DNA from: Enterobacter cloacae complex sp. ECNIH7
GTDB taxonomy: Bacteria; Pseudomonadota; Gammaproteobacteria; Enterobacterales; Enterobacteriaceae
Length of the DNA stretch: 64,000 nucleotides
Reading direction: 5' to 3'
Assembly: GCF_002208095.1 (NCBI RefSeq)
Contig: NZ_CP017990.1
Span: 1,364,001 to 1,428,000 of the forward strand
The notes under the pieces were generated by a model that was not told where the DNA came from, did not search any database, and saw nothing but the letters and a program-made list of their open reading frames with translations. Made by a program: the position numbers and the translations under genes. Of this stretch, positions 1 to 8,704 are shown piece after piece. Each line of letters opens with the position of its first letter. The first letter of the stretch is position 1.

Positions 1-224
1 TCGAAGGGGCCAGAGAGATCATTCTGGCCGAGCTGACGAAGCGGGTGCACCAGATTTTCCCTGATGCCGAAGTGAAGGTGAAGCCGATGCAGGCAAACGG
101 CCTGAATAGCGATGCAAGCAAAAGCGATCGGGAAAAGCTGAACCGCATGCTGGAGGAAATGTTTGAAGAGTCCGATATGTGGCTGGTTTCAGAGTTCCCG
201 ACTGTTCGCCAGGTTGGCCTGTAG
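1..224 (+). CDS. DinI-like SOS protein, 5' end missing
   Basis: An open frame enters from the left edge and stops with TAG at 222-224. Its 73 visible residues match the C-terminal two thirds of the DinI/MsgA family: an amphipathic helix followed by an acidic helix ending in EESDMWLVSE, very like the DinI end ESADDWFVSE. DinI proteins bind RecA filaments and modulate LexA and repressor cleavage. A LexA-controlled dinI-like gene beyond the tail fibre is common at the end of lambdoid prophages. It is convergent with the late operon. The promoter and start lie outside the window, so LexA control cannot be checked. Confidence 0.8.
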   Translation, partial: EGAREIILAELTKRVHQIFPDAEVKVKPMQANGLNSDASKSDREKLNRMLEEMFEESDMWLVSEFPTVRQVGL

Positions 225-244
225 AGATTGTTCGGGCAATCTGT

Positions 245-280
245 CGCCGCCCATCATTGCTTACGATGAGCGGCGGTTTC
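245..280. terminator. Hairpin between the dinI-like gene and the tail-fibre gene
   Basis: CGCCGC-CATC pairs with GATG-A-GCGGCG around a 9-nt loop and is followed by a short T run on the plus strand. It lies in the 57-bp gap between two convergent genes and could stop transcription from either side. The T run is short, so strength is uncertain. Confidence 0.5.
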
Positions 281-281
281 A

Positions 282-1415
282 TCAACTTCCTGGCTGCAAT
301 GCCTCTACCTGTTTCTTTAAATCTTCAATCTGTTCCATTAAAGCCAGAATAGCTTCATGGTGAAGTGCTGCTGAAGCGCCGGTAACATCGACTGATAAGG
401 TTTTCTCAACTACCGTTCCGTCTTTAAGTTCAGTACGTCCGCCCTCAAAAACTGCCGTCGGCATGACTTCCATAAGCTCCTGCGCTATAAAACCCTGCCC
501 GGGAGGTGCATCATCCAGACGCTCCCAGGTATATCCATGCATCATTCGCATTTTCTTAAGCGGGTTTTCTATGACCTTTATATTAGTCTTGATGTCTTTA
601 TCGGAATTGCTCAGCCATGAACCGACATTCGCAACGGCATTACCTGATAACTGGAAATCCCATGAAACGTTACGTGACGCAGTATCGATACCCATGATTA
701 CGTTACTGACCTCATAATCGCCTGAGGTGTTGTACTGCATAATGACATAACCATCTGATGCGGGACGCCTGAACATCAGTCCGGAGCCATTCTTCACACC
801 AGCGCCAGAGTTAAACACATTAAGTTCAACCGTGCTTCCGAGTTGTGGGTCAACTTTGAAAAGTTGCTTTCTGATACCGCTACTGTTTTCAGTTGCCAGA
901 TCTCCCAAACCGAGGTTTGTGCGAGCGCCTGATGCAGTTGTCGAACCGGTACCGCCCTGTGCTACAGATAGCGCTGTAGTCAGCCCGGAAAGGCTGGTAA
1001 TGTCACTGTTTGCCCCTTTCCTGGCCAGTGATTTCTGACCCGGTACCGTGACGGCCGCGCCGTTAATCGTGATGGTGACATCTGTGGTGCCGTTCATCAC
1101 ATCAGCAAAGCCGCTCATATAACGCTGGTACATCGTGAACGTTTCAGCAATGTCCTGCGCCAGTCCATCCACACTCAGGCTGTCGCTCAGCAAAATCGAA
1201 TACTTTGTTCCCGCAGGGATTGCAGGATTTGCTGCTGGTGTCACGGTGAGACTGGTTGCCCCGCCGATGGAGGTGATCTGGAATACCTGCGGCGGGCTGG
1301 TCAGTGCGATGACGGTACAACCGTTACGAATTAACGAGCCAGCTGCAGTAAAGTTTGTTCCCGTACCTGTTAGGGTATTTCCGCTGATGGCAATAGTGCC
1401 AGTGGTATAAATCAT
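282..1415 (-). CDS. Tail fibre with C-terminal S74 intramolecular chaperone
   Basis: A 377-aa virion fibre protein. Residues 1-80 form a Gly/Thr/Ser-rich beta domain, the middle has a repetitive fibre segment (QGGTGSTTASGARTNLGLG), and from about residue 270 there is a peptidase S74 chaperone domain with the SDKDIKTNI motif that supplies the Ser-Lys self-cleavage dyad, then GFIAQELMEVMP and a terminal coiled coil. In this family the chaperone drives trimer folding and then cuts itself off. The start is preceded by GGAGAAAAT. It is the last gene of the late operon and likely determines receptor binding. A terminator-like hairpin separates it from the gene upstream, so it may need Q antitermination. 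Confidence 0.85.
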   Translation of the reverse strand: MIYTTGTIAISGNTLTGTGTNFTAAGSLIRNGCTVIALTSPPQVFQITSIGGATSLTVTPAANPAIPAGTKYSILLSDSLSVDGLAQDIAETFTMYQRYMSGFADVMNGTTDVTITINGAAVTVPGQKSLARKGANSDITSLSGLTTALSVAQGGTGSTTASGARTNLGLGDLATENSSGIRKQLFKVDPQLGSTVELNVFNSGAGVKNGSGLMFRRPASDGYVIMQYNTSGDYEVSNVIMGIDTASRNVSWDFQLSGNAVANVGSWLSNSDKDIKTNIKVIENPLKKMRMMHGYTWERLDDAPPGQGFIAQELMEVMPTAVFEGGRTELKDGTVVEKTLSVDVTGASAALHHEAILALMEQIEDLKKQVEALQPGS

Positions 1416-1430
1416 ATTTTCTCCAGGTAA

Positions 1431-1455
1431 TAAAAAACCCCGCCATGTCGGGGCT
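1431..1455 (-). terminator. Intrinsic terminator before the S74 fibre gene
   Basis: Read on the minus strand: CCCCG, a 6-nt loop, CGGGG, then six T residues. It lies between the DUF6453-like gene and the S74 fibre gene, 16-40 bp before the fibre start. Under lambdoid control Q-modified polymerase would read through it. Confidence 0.6.
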
Positions 1456-1471
1456 CGTTAGTGGGGTTGTG

Positions 1472-2419
1472 TCAATACATTGCGGGGATGATGGGAATAC
1501 TCATTCCGGTATATCTCTCGCCAGTCACAGAATACTTGTCTGTCCATCGGGAACGGACACGGCCATTCCCACATTTTACCGAGTTCCCGCTCATCACCAG
1601 TCCCTTGGATCGCATGTTGCACCACCCGCTGGCTGTTGAAGAGCTGAAACCATAGCAGCCAAGCGCAATCATGCTGTTGCCAATATCGACCCAGCTATTG
1701 CCCGGTGAATAAAACTGATTTCGGAATATAAATGGACGGCGGGTGGTAGAGAAAGTGCACTGGCCAGCAGCGTTGATGAAATTTAATCCTCTTCCGGGTA
1801 CAGGGGCCTGAACCGCAAAAATCGCAATATCGACATTCACAGAACGGGCGATATCGTCATAGCCCGTGTAATCCTGACGGGAGTAAATATTATTACCATC
1901 ACATTCAAGCGTAGCTGCGCTGTCATTCCAGCGGGCAAAAACGAGCCCTTTGGCCGGAAGCGTGTAAGTACCATTTACATTGACCGTTCCACTGAAAACA
2001 CAGGAAGCAACACGACTGACATCAGTGATCGCAATAAAGTCTGTCGAATCCTCAATAAGCAAACCACGGTTTCCACTCTGCCCTGCGGGTAAAATCTGCC
2101 AGACTGTGCCGGGAAATGTTTTATCTTTCCCCCAGCCATCTGATGACCAGACACTCTGTGTCAGGGTTCCGTTTCCGTTATTGGTTATCCCATCGAGAAC
2201 CATAATCGTTGTTATCAGATTCGGCGAGCGAGTCACATTCACAACCGAGTTTGATGGAATGAAAAAAGGTGTCGCTCCGGCAACATAGCCCTGAACAGTC
2301 ATGGTCTGCTGGCCCCATGCCTCCACAGCCTCCCCACCATACGACGGACATTTCATTCCGGCAGTGATGGTCATTGCCGGACGCCCGTCATTCAAATCGA
2401 TATAGAGTCCCCTGGCCAT
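1472..2419 (-). CDS. Phage tail-tip accessory protein, DUF6453-like
   Basis: A 315-aa protein starting MARGLYIDLNDGRPAMTI, recalled as typical of DUF6453 proteins found directly after gene J in enterobacterial siphophages. It is rich in Asn, Gly, Ser and Thr and predicted beta-rich, with no signal peptide or membrane segment. The ATG shares one base with the J stop codon (TGATG), so translation is probably coupled. It may be a distal tail or fibre-attachment protein; its exact role is unknown. A TTG three bases upstream is an alternative start but would sit inside J. Confidence 0.65.
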   Translation of the reverse strand: MARGLYIDLNDGRPAMTITAGMKCPSYGGEAVEAWGQQTMTVQGYVAGATPFFIPSNSVVNVTRSPNLITTIMVLDGITNNGNGTLTQSVWSSDGWGKDKTFPGTVWQILPAGQSGNRGLLIEDSTDFIAITDVSRVASCVFSGTVNVNGTYTLPAKGLVFARWNDSAATLECDGNNIYSRQDYTGYDDIARSVNVDIAIFAVQAPVPGRGLNFINAAGQCTFSTTRRPFIFRNQFYSPGNSWVDIGNSMIALGCYGFSSSTASGWCNMRSKGLVMSGNSVKCGNGRVRSRWTDKYSVTGERYTGMSIPIIPAMY

Positions 2420-5400
2420 CAAAATTCTCCCAGAACAATGCGCCCACCATTCGACAAATTGACAGTGACACCGTTGTTATTGATCGTGACTCCTCCTGTT
2501 GAGTTGGTGAATCCGAACTGACCATTTTGGGCGTAAACCGCTCCACGCACAGTAACGTTATTGAAAACGGCATAACCCGATTTGTTGATGTGCCAGCCGA
2601 CGTTTCCGGTTCCGTCCCATGTCGCGGACTGGATGTAGTTGCCAATTTTGCCATTACTGATGGTTCCGTCGCCGATAACGCTATCCCTGATAATGGTCTG
2701 CCCATTCTGGATAACGAACGGCAGTGTCACGGCCCCTCCAGCCTGAGACATCACCGCAAATCGGTCAGCCAGGAACAACACCTGCGACTGCATTCCGGAT
2801 GGAGTGTTCTGAACACCAATACCCATGCCAGCAGCATACTGACGACCGTTAGCATCAACAGCCACCTTAATGCTGTACATCGCATTCAGGTTATTGTTGA
2901 TGTCTGCTGATACCTGAGCATTCTGGACAATAGCGGCCTGCTGGCCATTTACAGTGACCTTCAGCGAATTGATCTGAGTTGCCGAAGCCTGTGTGAAGTC
3001 AGCAAGCGTCTTTGACAGATCAGTGACATTCGCGGTGTTTCCACCGGCACTGGAGTCAATGGTGCGCAACGACTCAGCAACAGCTTTACTGGCATCGGCC
3101 ATTACATTATCGACCCGCTCAATACCGGCTTTGTTATCGCCATATTGCACGCTCAGAAGGTTACGCTGGTTAACCTGAGCGAGCGTGCTGGTGATCAGCG
3201 CGATAGCATTGTTCTGAATACCGCCGCTGGCCTTATCAGTTTGTGCACCCAGTTCTTCCAGACGTGATGCCATTGAGGAATCGAGGCCCGTGACTACCTG
3301 GCTAAGATCAGTGATTGATGCTGTATTCTGAGCACCTACAGCAGCAGCTGAATCAGCTTTATCAGAGGCGGCCTGCGTGGCAGCAGTCAATTGGCTTACC
3401 GCAGAAGCGCGCGCTTCAGTTTCCGTCGCTAATGCCTGGCGAACATCAGTAATACCGGCTTCATTCTGCGCAGTTTTTGCCTCAAGACGGGTAACATCAG
3501 TAACTCGCGCCTCCGTCTCAGTGGCGATCACCTCCCGGAGCTGTTCGAATGTCGCAGAGTTTGCGCCCTGCTGCGCAGTCTGCCGCACAACAACATCAGC
3601 AATTGCCAGAGCATTGCCGATAATTGCTTCGGCGGTCTGCTTATTCGAACCTACGGCGGCAGCCAGACCATCGGCGTTCTCCTTAATCGCGTCAGAAAGT
3701 TCGGCCAGTTTCTCGCTGCTGGCTACAGCACTCTCAATCAGATCCTTAAATACCTCAGAATCTTTAATCTCCTCCAGGATCACATCGGTGATGTCGGATA
3801 CATCGATGCTGGCCTGTCCTCGCACCCATTCTGTGTAACCTGATTCGTTGCCGCTGCGGTCCACCAGCTGCGCGCGGTACCAGAAAATCTGCCCAGCTTT
3901 AAGGCCCATCTGCTGATATTTGCGCTGCGGGTAAGGCACATCGGCCAGCAGCATCGCATCGTCTTCGGTACCGGTGAGGCTGTACTGAATTTCGGTCTTC
4001 AGCGTGTCGTCGGTGTTCGCCGGGAATCCCCAATTCAGCTCGATACCGAATACCACGTTTTCGGAGGCGGTGAAGCCCACAGGCTTCGGCGGGTTGCCCA
4101 CTTTACCCGTAAGATTTACTTCTGATGATGTCGCCCAGACTGATGAAACGTCGCTGGCGTTCACCGCCCTGACGCGGACAAGATAGCGGCCCGAGTAGAT
4201 ACCCTGCACTTCAAAGCCGAGAGAAGACGTTCGGGGAACGCTTACCCAGTTGCCGCTGTCACGCCGCCATTCCGCCTCGTACGCAACTGCACCCTGAACA
4301 GAATCCCAGGCAACGCGCATAGTGGTAATCGCAATATTCTGGTTAACCGTAGAGTAACTGTCTACGACAATATTTCCTGGGGGAGCCTGAACCCCTGGCG
4401 GAATAACACTGACTGGCCGCTCGTCCAGTCTTGCGCCGGTATCAACAGCGGAATAGATATCAGGGTTGTAAGTCGTCCCGGTGACCTCGAAAGTACCGTC
4501 GTTATTGTCCCGCGTTCCCGTAACACGGAAAAGCGCTATAAACAGATCGTCAGAGTCCACACCCCAGTTACATTCAGCCTCCGGCGTTTCGCTGTAGGGT
4601 GTGGTGACAGTGACTGTGTTTCCGTTAACGGCCTGGACGGTTCTGGCCTGAGCTGTGCCTGACGGAAGATTCAAAAACAGCCTGTTACCGGCTTTCACAT
4701 CAGCAGCGCGATCGAGGGTTATGTTGCGGCCGTTAACCGCACTCACCCTGCCGCCGATAGTTCTTCCGGCCAGCTCGTTAGCAGCCACGCCGATCACCTC
4801 ACCAACAGGGGGGGCGTCCATGCCTGTGCTGAAGGTCACCACCTCGCCGATACCGTTGGTAAGCAGCGCCCAGCGCCCCCGCCGGTTTGCCTCTGACTGC
4901 CTGGTGCAGCCGATCGCAGTCATTTCGAGCTGACGATAATCGAAGCGCATGGCCAGATCGTTATCGTAAACAGGCTCAGGCGTGTCTTTGTAGTGGTTAG
5001 CTGGGTCAGACCAGTTCACCAGCGCGGCAGTGTTTCGGGTGGTTTCACTCGGGTCCGCAAAGGTAAATTTACCCTCAACAACGCTGGCGTGGTTATAGAT
5101 ATGCCACACATCGCGGGGCATATCAGCCAGGACATACATCTTATTGTCACCCCAGTACGTCATGCCGCGAAATATACCCGCCAGATCACGAAGTACGGTC
5201 CAGGCGTCATTACGGTCCTGGATATAAACGTTGCAACGAAAACGAGGTTCCGTCCCGCTGCCGCCCTTGCCGTCTGGTACCAGTTGATCGCAATACTGGG
5301 CGATGCGATAAAGTTCCCATTTGTCTATCTGAGTCGCATCGATTCTTTGACCCAGCCCGAAGCGCTCGTTCAGAATGATGTCGTAATAAATCCAGGCAGG

Positions 5401-6255
5401 GTTATCCGTCCACGCCCATTTAAATACGCCCTCCCATGTACCAGAATAAGTGCGGGTTTCGGGATCATAAGTATCAGGTACACGGATGATTCGCCCTTTC
5501 GGATTGCACACAACCTGAGGAATGCCATTAGGGAACTGCTTTGCGTCAAACTCTACATACAGCAGCGCTGTGTTAACGTAGCGAAGTTTGGCGTCAATAA
5601 TTTCAGTAACGGCCACAACGCGCATGGTGTCGACGATATTCACGCTCGTGGAATCCGGCGTGATTCTGCGAACCCGCAACTGCCATCCAGCCGAGGCTTT
5701 CGGAAGATTGACGCGGTGACTGCGCTCATAAAGCGACGTGGTTTTGTCATCAACAGCACCGTTAACCACCGTTTCATACGGCCCGCCATCGACCGACAGA
5801 TCGATAGCATACTCGACGCGGGTGCCGACTTTATCACCGTTGTTTTTCTGGAGTAAAAGAGTTTGCCATCCCAGGCGAATTCGCAGCGCAGAGAGCTGCG
5901 TGTTGGATACCGCGCGCACGTACGGCACAGCCTGTTTCAGCTCGTATGAAACCTGAAGTTCGTTTTCAATGCCGGGGAAGCCCTGAATGTAGTCCTGGTC
6001 CTGAGTACCGGAACGGAACTCATATTTCACATTATTGAAGTTATAACTTCCGTCGGCGTTCTGAAGAGGCGTGTACGAAGATGAGTCACCAAGAAAAATG
6101 TTTTTACCATCAAGCCCGCCAGCGAACTCACCCTCTCCAAGCGCAATCAGCACCTTTGCCCTTGCAATGGACTGAATGCTGTCCGGTGCTTCAACGGGTG
6201 TTCGGGTCTGATTGCTGCCACCTTTACCGCGGCCTTTGATGATCGTCGTCGTCAT
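2419..6255 (-). CDS. J: Tail tip / host specificity protein J
   Basis: A 1278-aa homologue of lambda gpJ, the central tail-tip protein that contacts the receptor. The first 600 or so residues carry the conserved J region (IQSIARAKVLIALGEGEF near the N-terminus and the YYDIILNERFGLG region). Two fibronectin type III-like domains follow (about 640-840), then a long helical stalk with repeated ATETEARxxxV elements (about 850-1080) and a DUF1983-like C-terminal beta domain ending in a glycine-rich strand. It is longer than lambda gpJ (1132 aa), mainly in the coiled stalk. Gene order I-J is that of lambda. Confidence 0.93.
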   Translation of the reverse strand: MTTTIIKGRGKGGSNQTRTPVEAPDSIQSIARAKVLIALGEGEFAGGLDGKNIFLGDSSSYTPLQNADGSYNFNNVKYEFRSGTQDQDYIQGFPGIENELQVSYELKQAVPYVRAVSNTQLSALRIRLGWQTLLLQKNNGDKVGTRVEYAIDLSVDGGPYETVVNGAVDDKTTSLYERSHRVNLPKASAGWQLRVRRITPDSTSVNIVDTMRVVAVTEIIDAKLRYVNTALLYVEFDAKQFPNGIPQVVCNPKGRIIRVPDTYDPETRTYSGTWEGVFKWAWTDNPAWIYYDIILNERFGLGQRIDATQIDKWELYRIAQYCDQLVPDGKGGSGTEPRFRCNVYIQDRNDAWTVLRDLAGIFRGMTYWGDNKMYVLADMPRDVWHIYNHASVVEGKFTFADPSETTRNTAALVNWSDPANHYKDTPEPVYDNDLAMRFDYRQLEMTAIGCTRQSEANRRGRWALLTNGIGEVVTFSTGMDAPPVGEVIGVAANELAGRTIGGRVSAVNGRNITLDRAADVKAGNRLFLNLPSGTAQARTVQAVNGNTVTVTTPYSETPEAECNWGVDSDDLFIALFRVTGTRDNNDGTFEVTGTTYNPDIYSAVDTGARLDERPVSVIPPGVQAPPGNIVVDSYSTVNQNIAITTMRVAWDSVQGAVAYEAEWRRDSGNWVSVPRTSSLGFEVQGIYSGRYLVRVRAVNASDVSSVWATSSEVNLTGKVGNPPKPVGFTASENVVFGIELNWGFPANTDDTLKTEIQYSLTGTEDDAMLLADVPYPQRKYQQMGLKAGQIFWYRAQLVDRSGNESGYTEWVRGQASIDVSDITDVILEEIKDSEVFKDLIESAVASSEKLAELSDAIKENADGLAAAVGSNKQTAEAIIGNALAIADVVVRQTAQQGANSATFEQLREVIATETEARVTDVTRLEAKTAQNEAGITDVRQALATETEARASAVSQLTAATQAASDKADSAAAVGAQNTASITDLSQVVTGLDSSMASRLEELGAQTDKASGGIQNNAIALITSTLAQVNQRNLLSVQYGDNKAGIERVDNVMADASKAVAESLRTIDSSAGGNTANVTDLSKTLADFTQASATQINSLKVTVNGQQAAIVQNAQVSADINNNLNAMYSIKVAVDANGRQYAAGMGIGVQNTPSGMQSQVLFLADRFAVMSQAGGAVTLPFVIQNGQTIIRDSVIGDGTISNGKIGNYIQSATWDGTGNVGWHINKSGYAVFNNVTVRGAVYAQNGQFGFTNSTGGVTINNNGVTVNLSNGGRIVLGEF

Positions 6256-6265
6256 ATCGCGTCCA

Positions 6266-6292
6266 TAAAAGAAGCCACCGTCAGGTGGCTTG
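6266..6292 (-). terminator. Hairpin between I and J
   Basis: AAGCCACC and GGTGGCTT pair around a 4-nt loop, followed on the minus strand by CTTTTATGG. It fills the 53-bp gap between tail genes I and J just before the J ribosome-binding site. It may be a weak terminator or an RNA-processing hairpin that adjusts the amount of J. Confidence 0.4.
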
Positions 6293-6308
6293 AAATGGGT
6301 AGTTTGGT

Positions 6309-6896
6309 TTATTGCTGATCTTCTGCATAAATCCCGGCTGAGATAATCGCACCGCCTATTTCCCTCTGTCCGTAAAGCAAAGGAACGGGGTTACCGGATG
6401 CCGTAGTATTGACGGGTCCGCCAAACGCATAGGAAGGCTTATTATCTGGGTCCTGTCGCATCCTCAGACCAGCAACCTGAGGGGAAAGCATTTGCACTAC
6501 ACCACCCACAGCCATAGAACCAGCTGCGGCATATAGCGCCATTTGTGTACCTGCTGCCCATCCTATTGGGTTCCACCAGGTAAAAGCCGCAATTGCGGCG
6601 GCAGTAACAATTTGAAAGAGGCCAGCCCTTTTACTGCCGCGTATTACAGGGATAATGCGAAGTTCATCGCCAGGTCCAAGAAGATCAAACTCTTCCTTTC
6701 CTATGTTTATTTGGTTTCGGAAGATGACAAAGTCCAGCCCCTTCGCTCTGGTCTCACGCAGGTAGGCATCAAATCCATCAATTGTGTTAGATAGCGCCCT
6801 GAATACCTCACTGGCAGACGTTAACGCGCGGCGGTGGGTCCTGCCAAATCGCTGAGCCATTGAGCCGCTGAGTTTGATAACGGTTTTTCTTTCCAT
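6309..6896 (-). CDS. I: Tail assembly protein I
   Basis: A 195-aa homologue of lambda gpI. A ubiquitin-like N-terminal domain (about 1-90, ending GDELRIIPVIRGSKRAG) is followed by a strongly hydrophobic Ala/Gly-rich segment (about 95-140) and a C-terminal tail with PVLLYGQREIGGAIISAGIYAEDQ-like residues typical of the family. gpI is needed for tail-tip assembly in lambda. Its ATG overlaps the stop of gene K by one base (TAATG), indicating coupled translation. Confidence 0.88.
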   Translation of the reverse strand: MERKTVIKLSGSMAQRFGRTHRRALTSASEVFRALSNTIDGFDAYLRETRAKGLDFVIFRNQINIGKEEFDLLGPGDELRIIPVIRGSKRAGLFQIVTAAAIAAFTWWNPIGWAAGTQMALYAAAGSMAVGGVVQMLSPQVAGLRMRQDPDNKPSYAFGGPVNTTASGNPVPLLYGQREIGGAIISAGIYAEDQQ

Positions 6897-7606
6897 TACA
6901 TCAAATCCTTATAACGCAGAATTTTGATGGTACGGTCACGGTAATAGCCACCGTAGGGAATACGCTGGCTTAGCTGGCCATACATGTGATGCAGTAGCAT
7001 GTTGCCATCAAGCAAAATCCCGGCATGGTTCGGGACGGTGGACTGTACCTGCATGATAACCATGTCACCGGTCTGAGCGGGACCGTCGTACTCACGGAAA
7101 CCGCATTCCTGCCAGTTATCCATATAGAGATTTTCACCCTGCTCCCACCAGTGGCGATCTACGCTGTAGTTGGGCAGTTCAATGCCGTGTTCGATGCGGA
7201 AATAGTCCATGATGAGAGACCAGCAGTCAGCATATCCGAGTACAAACTGGCGCCCTGTGAGGGGTCGGTCTCCACGAGGCATGACGGTGCGAATGTCGCC
7301 CTCCGGCCACGATGCAATAATCCAGGGCAGTTCCGTGGCATCACACATCAGCATGTCGAGCTCGCTCGGCTGAGTTGTTGCCCCGTCGCCGGGATGGCTG
7401 TGGACGATCGCCACCACAGTGCCCTGCTCTTCGGCGGCCGCATAATCCTCAGGATTGAGTTCGAATTGCTCAGTCGGCGACTCAGCATTATTTTTGCAGG
7501 GGATGTACTTCTCCACCCGCCCCTTCTGAATAACCACGCCACAGCACTCCTCGGGGAAGGATGCGGCGGCATGGGCCAGAATGGCGCTAACTGTTTTGTC
7601 GCGCAT
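6896..7606 (-). CDS. K: Tail assembly protein K (JAMM + NlpC/P60)
   Basis: A 236-aa two-domain hydrolase like lambda gpK. Residues 1-100 form an Mov34/MPN (JAMM) domain with Glu in FPEECCGVV and the metal-binding HSHPGDGATTQPSELD. Residues 110-236 form an NlpC/P60 domain with the catalytic Cys in YADCWSL and His in PNHAGILL. Both sets of active-site residues appear intact. Such proteins sit in the tail tip and may process tail-tip parts or cut peptidoglycan during DNA entry. Confidence 0.9.
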   Translation of the reverse strand: MRDKTVSAILAHAAASFPEECCGVVIQKGRVEKYIPCKNNAESPTEQFELNPEDYAAAEEQGTVVAIVHSHPGDGATTQPSELDMLMCDATELPWIIASWPEGDIRTVMPRGDRPLTGRQFVLGYADCWSLIMDYFRIEHGIELPNYSVDRHWWEQGENLYMDNWQECGFREYDGPAQTGDMVIMQVQSTVPNHAGILLDGNMLLHHMYGQLSQRIPYGGYYRDRTIKILRYKDLM

Positions 7607-7608
7607 GA

Positions 7609-8367
7609 TTATCCTCTCAGAAGTGAAGCGCCTGGGAACCCGCCATAATCCAGCTGTTCATTCTCTCCGAAGCGAGGTTTACAGCCCGTTGACAGCAGTC
7701 CGGAGCAAACATCCTGTGAAGGATCATCCACCCGGTTGCCGTCTTTATCGAACCAGCCGTTTTGCCCGGCGTAGGTGCAGCCATTCCCGGTTTTGTACCA
7801 GCCCCGCATGCACCACGTGCACATTGGCTGAATTTGCCGGGTCGGAATGAGTTGCCCGCGCAGATCGGCTGGACTGGAAAGCTCAAACTCTACGGTTTCA
7901 TCGTCTGATCCTGATTTACGGTCGATGTAATAAACCTGTTTGCGCTCCTCGTTGGGATTCGCAGTCGGGTTCCCATCAGGGAAGTTTCTGGCGTCCAGAT
8001 AGTGTGCGAAAGTGTCATGGATGATCACCTTAGCTTTAGCCATCCCCTGAAATCTTCGGCACAGCGAGCCAATCGTACCGCTGATGTTTGCAACAGTGAG
8101 TGACGGCCGTGAGCTCTGGCCGTCACTGCTGACAGATATGCCGGTCAGTTCATACGGCCACGCGCCATACTCCTGCCCCTGCCACCACACCGACTTCGGC
8201 TCAAGTTTTGACTCGTCGCCACCTGCGGCGATGATTTCCGCCTCGGTGTGCGGGATTGTCTCGTTGTGAAAGCGAAGAATACCGGCACCGAAAGCTGAAC
8301 CGTCAACCTCAATCAGGCGGACGCGCTTACCCGGTTCCAGTTTCTGGACATCAGATGAAATGCTCAT
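7609..8367 (-). CDS. L: Minor tail protein L (iron-sulphur)
   Basis: A 252-aa homologue of lambda gpL, the tail-tip hub protein. The start at 8367 (MSISSDVQKLEPG) overlaps the M stop by four bases (ATGA); a longer frame upstream lies inside gene M. The C-terminal part contains the Cys residues CTWCMRG, GNGC, DVC and TGC, matching the cluster that binds 4Fe-4S in lambda gpL. The Fe-S assignment here is inferred from conserved Cys. It is part of the M-L-K-I-J tip block. Confidence 0.88.
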   Translation of the reverse strand: MSISSDVQKLEPGKRVRLIEVDGSAFGAGILRFHNETIPHTEAEIIAAGGDESKLEPKSVWWQGQEYGAWPYELTGISVSSDGQSSRPSLTVANISGTIGSLCRRFQGMAKAKVIIHDTFAHYLDARNFPDGNPTANPNEERKQVYYIDRKSGSDDETVEFELSSPADLRGQLIPTRQIQPMCTWCMRGWYKTGNGCTYAGQNGWFDKDGNRVDDPSQDVCSGLLSTGCKPRFGENEQLDYGGFPGASLLRG

Positions 8368-8702
8368 GGATGGTATGCCTGTATGAATGTACTGCTGAGG
8401 GTATATTTCTTGTTGCCGTGGGTAGATATCTGGAAGGATTCCGCGCGCCATAAGCCTGAGGGCTCAAGCGGAGGTTTCCAGATAAATGACTTCCACCCGG
8501 CATGCCTGTTCAGAAAGTTTTTAATGGCCTGAATGTAAGCCTCGTCGCCGGTAAAGCTCACGCTCCATTGAGGTGTTACAGGGTTGATACCGTCTCCGGC
8601 CACCTGCGCATAGCCATCGCCAAACTGCGCCTTTCGGGTACGGAAACTTGTATCAACCTGAGAGGCAACCTTTGGGCACCAGCTGAAGGTTTCGACTGCC
8701 AT
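8364..8702 (-). CDS. M: Minor tail protein M
   Basis: A 112-aa homologue of lambda gpM. The start is ATG at 8702 (MAVETFSWCPKV), two bases after the tape-measure stop and preceded by AGGGAG within the end of that gene. It has the family pattern FRTRKAQFGDGYAQ and a WRAESFQISTHGNKKY-type C-terminus. gpM acts in tail-tip assembly between the tape measure and L. A longer frame with nine extra residues overlaps the tape measure and lacks support. Confidence 0.87.
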   Translation of the reverse strand: MAVETFSWCPKVASQVDTSFRTRKAQFGDGYAQVAGDGINPVTPQWSVSFTGDEAYIQAIKNFLNRHAGWKSFIWKPPLEPSGLWRAESFQISTHGNKKYTLSSTFIQAYHP

Positions 8703-8704
8703 GG

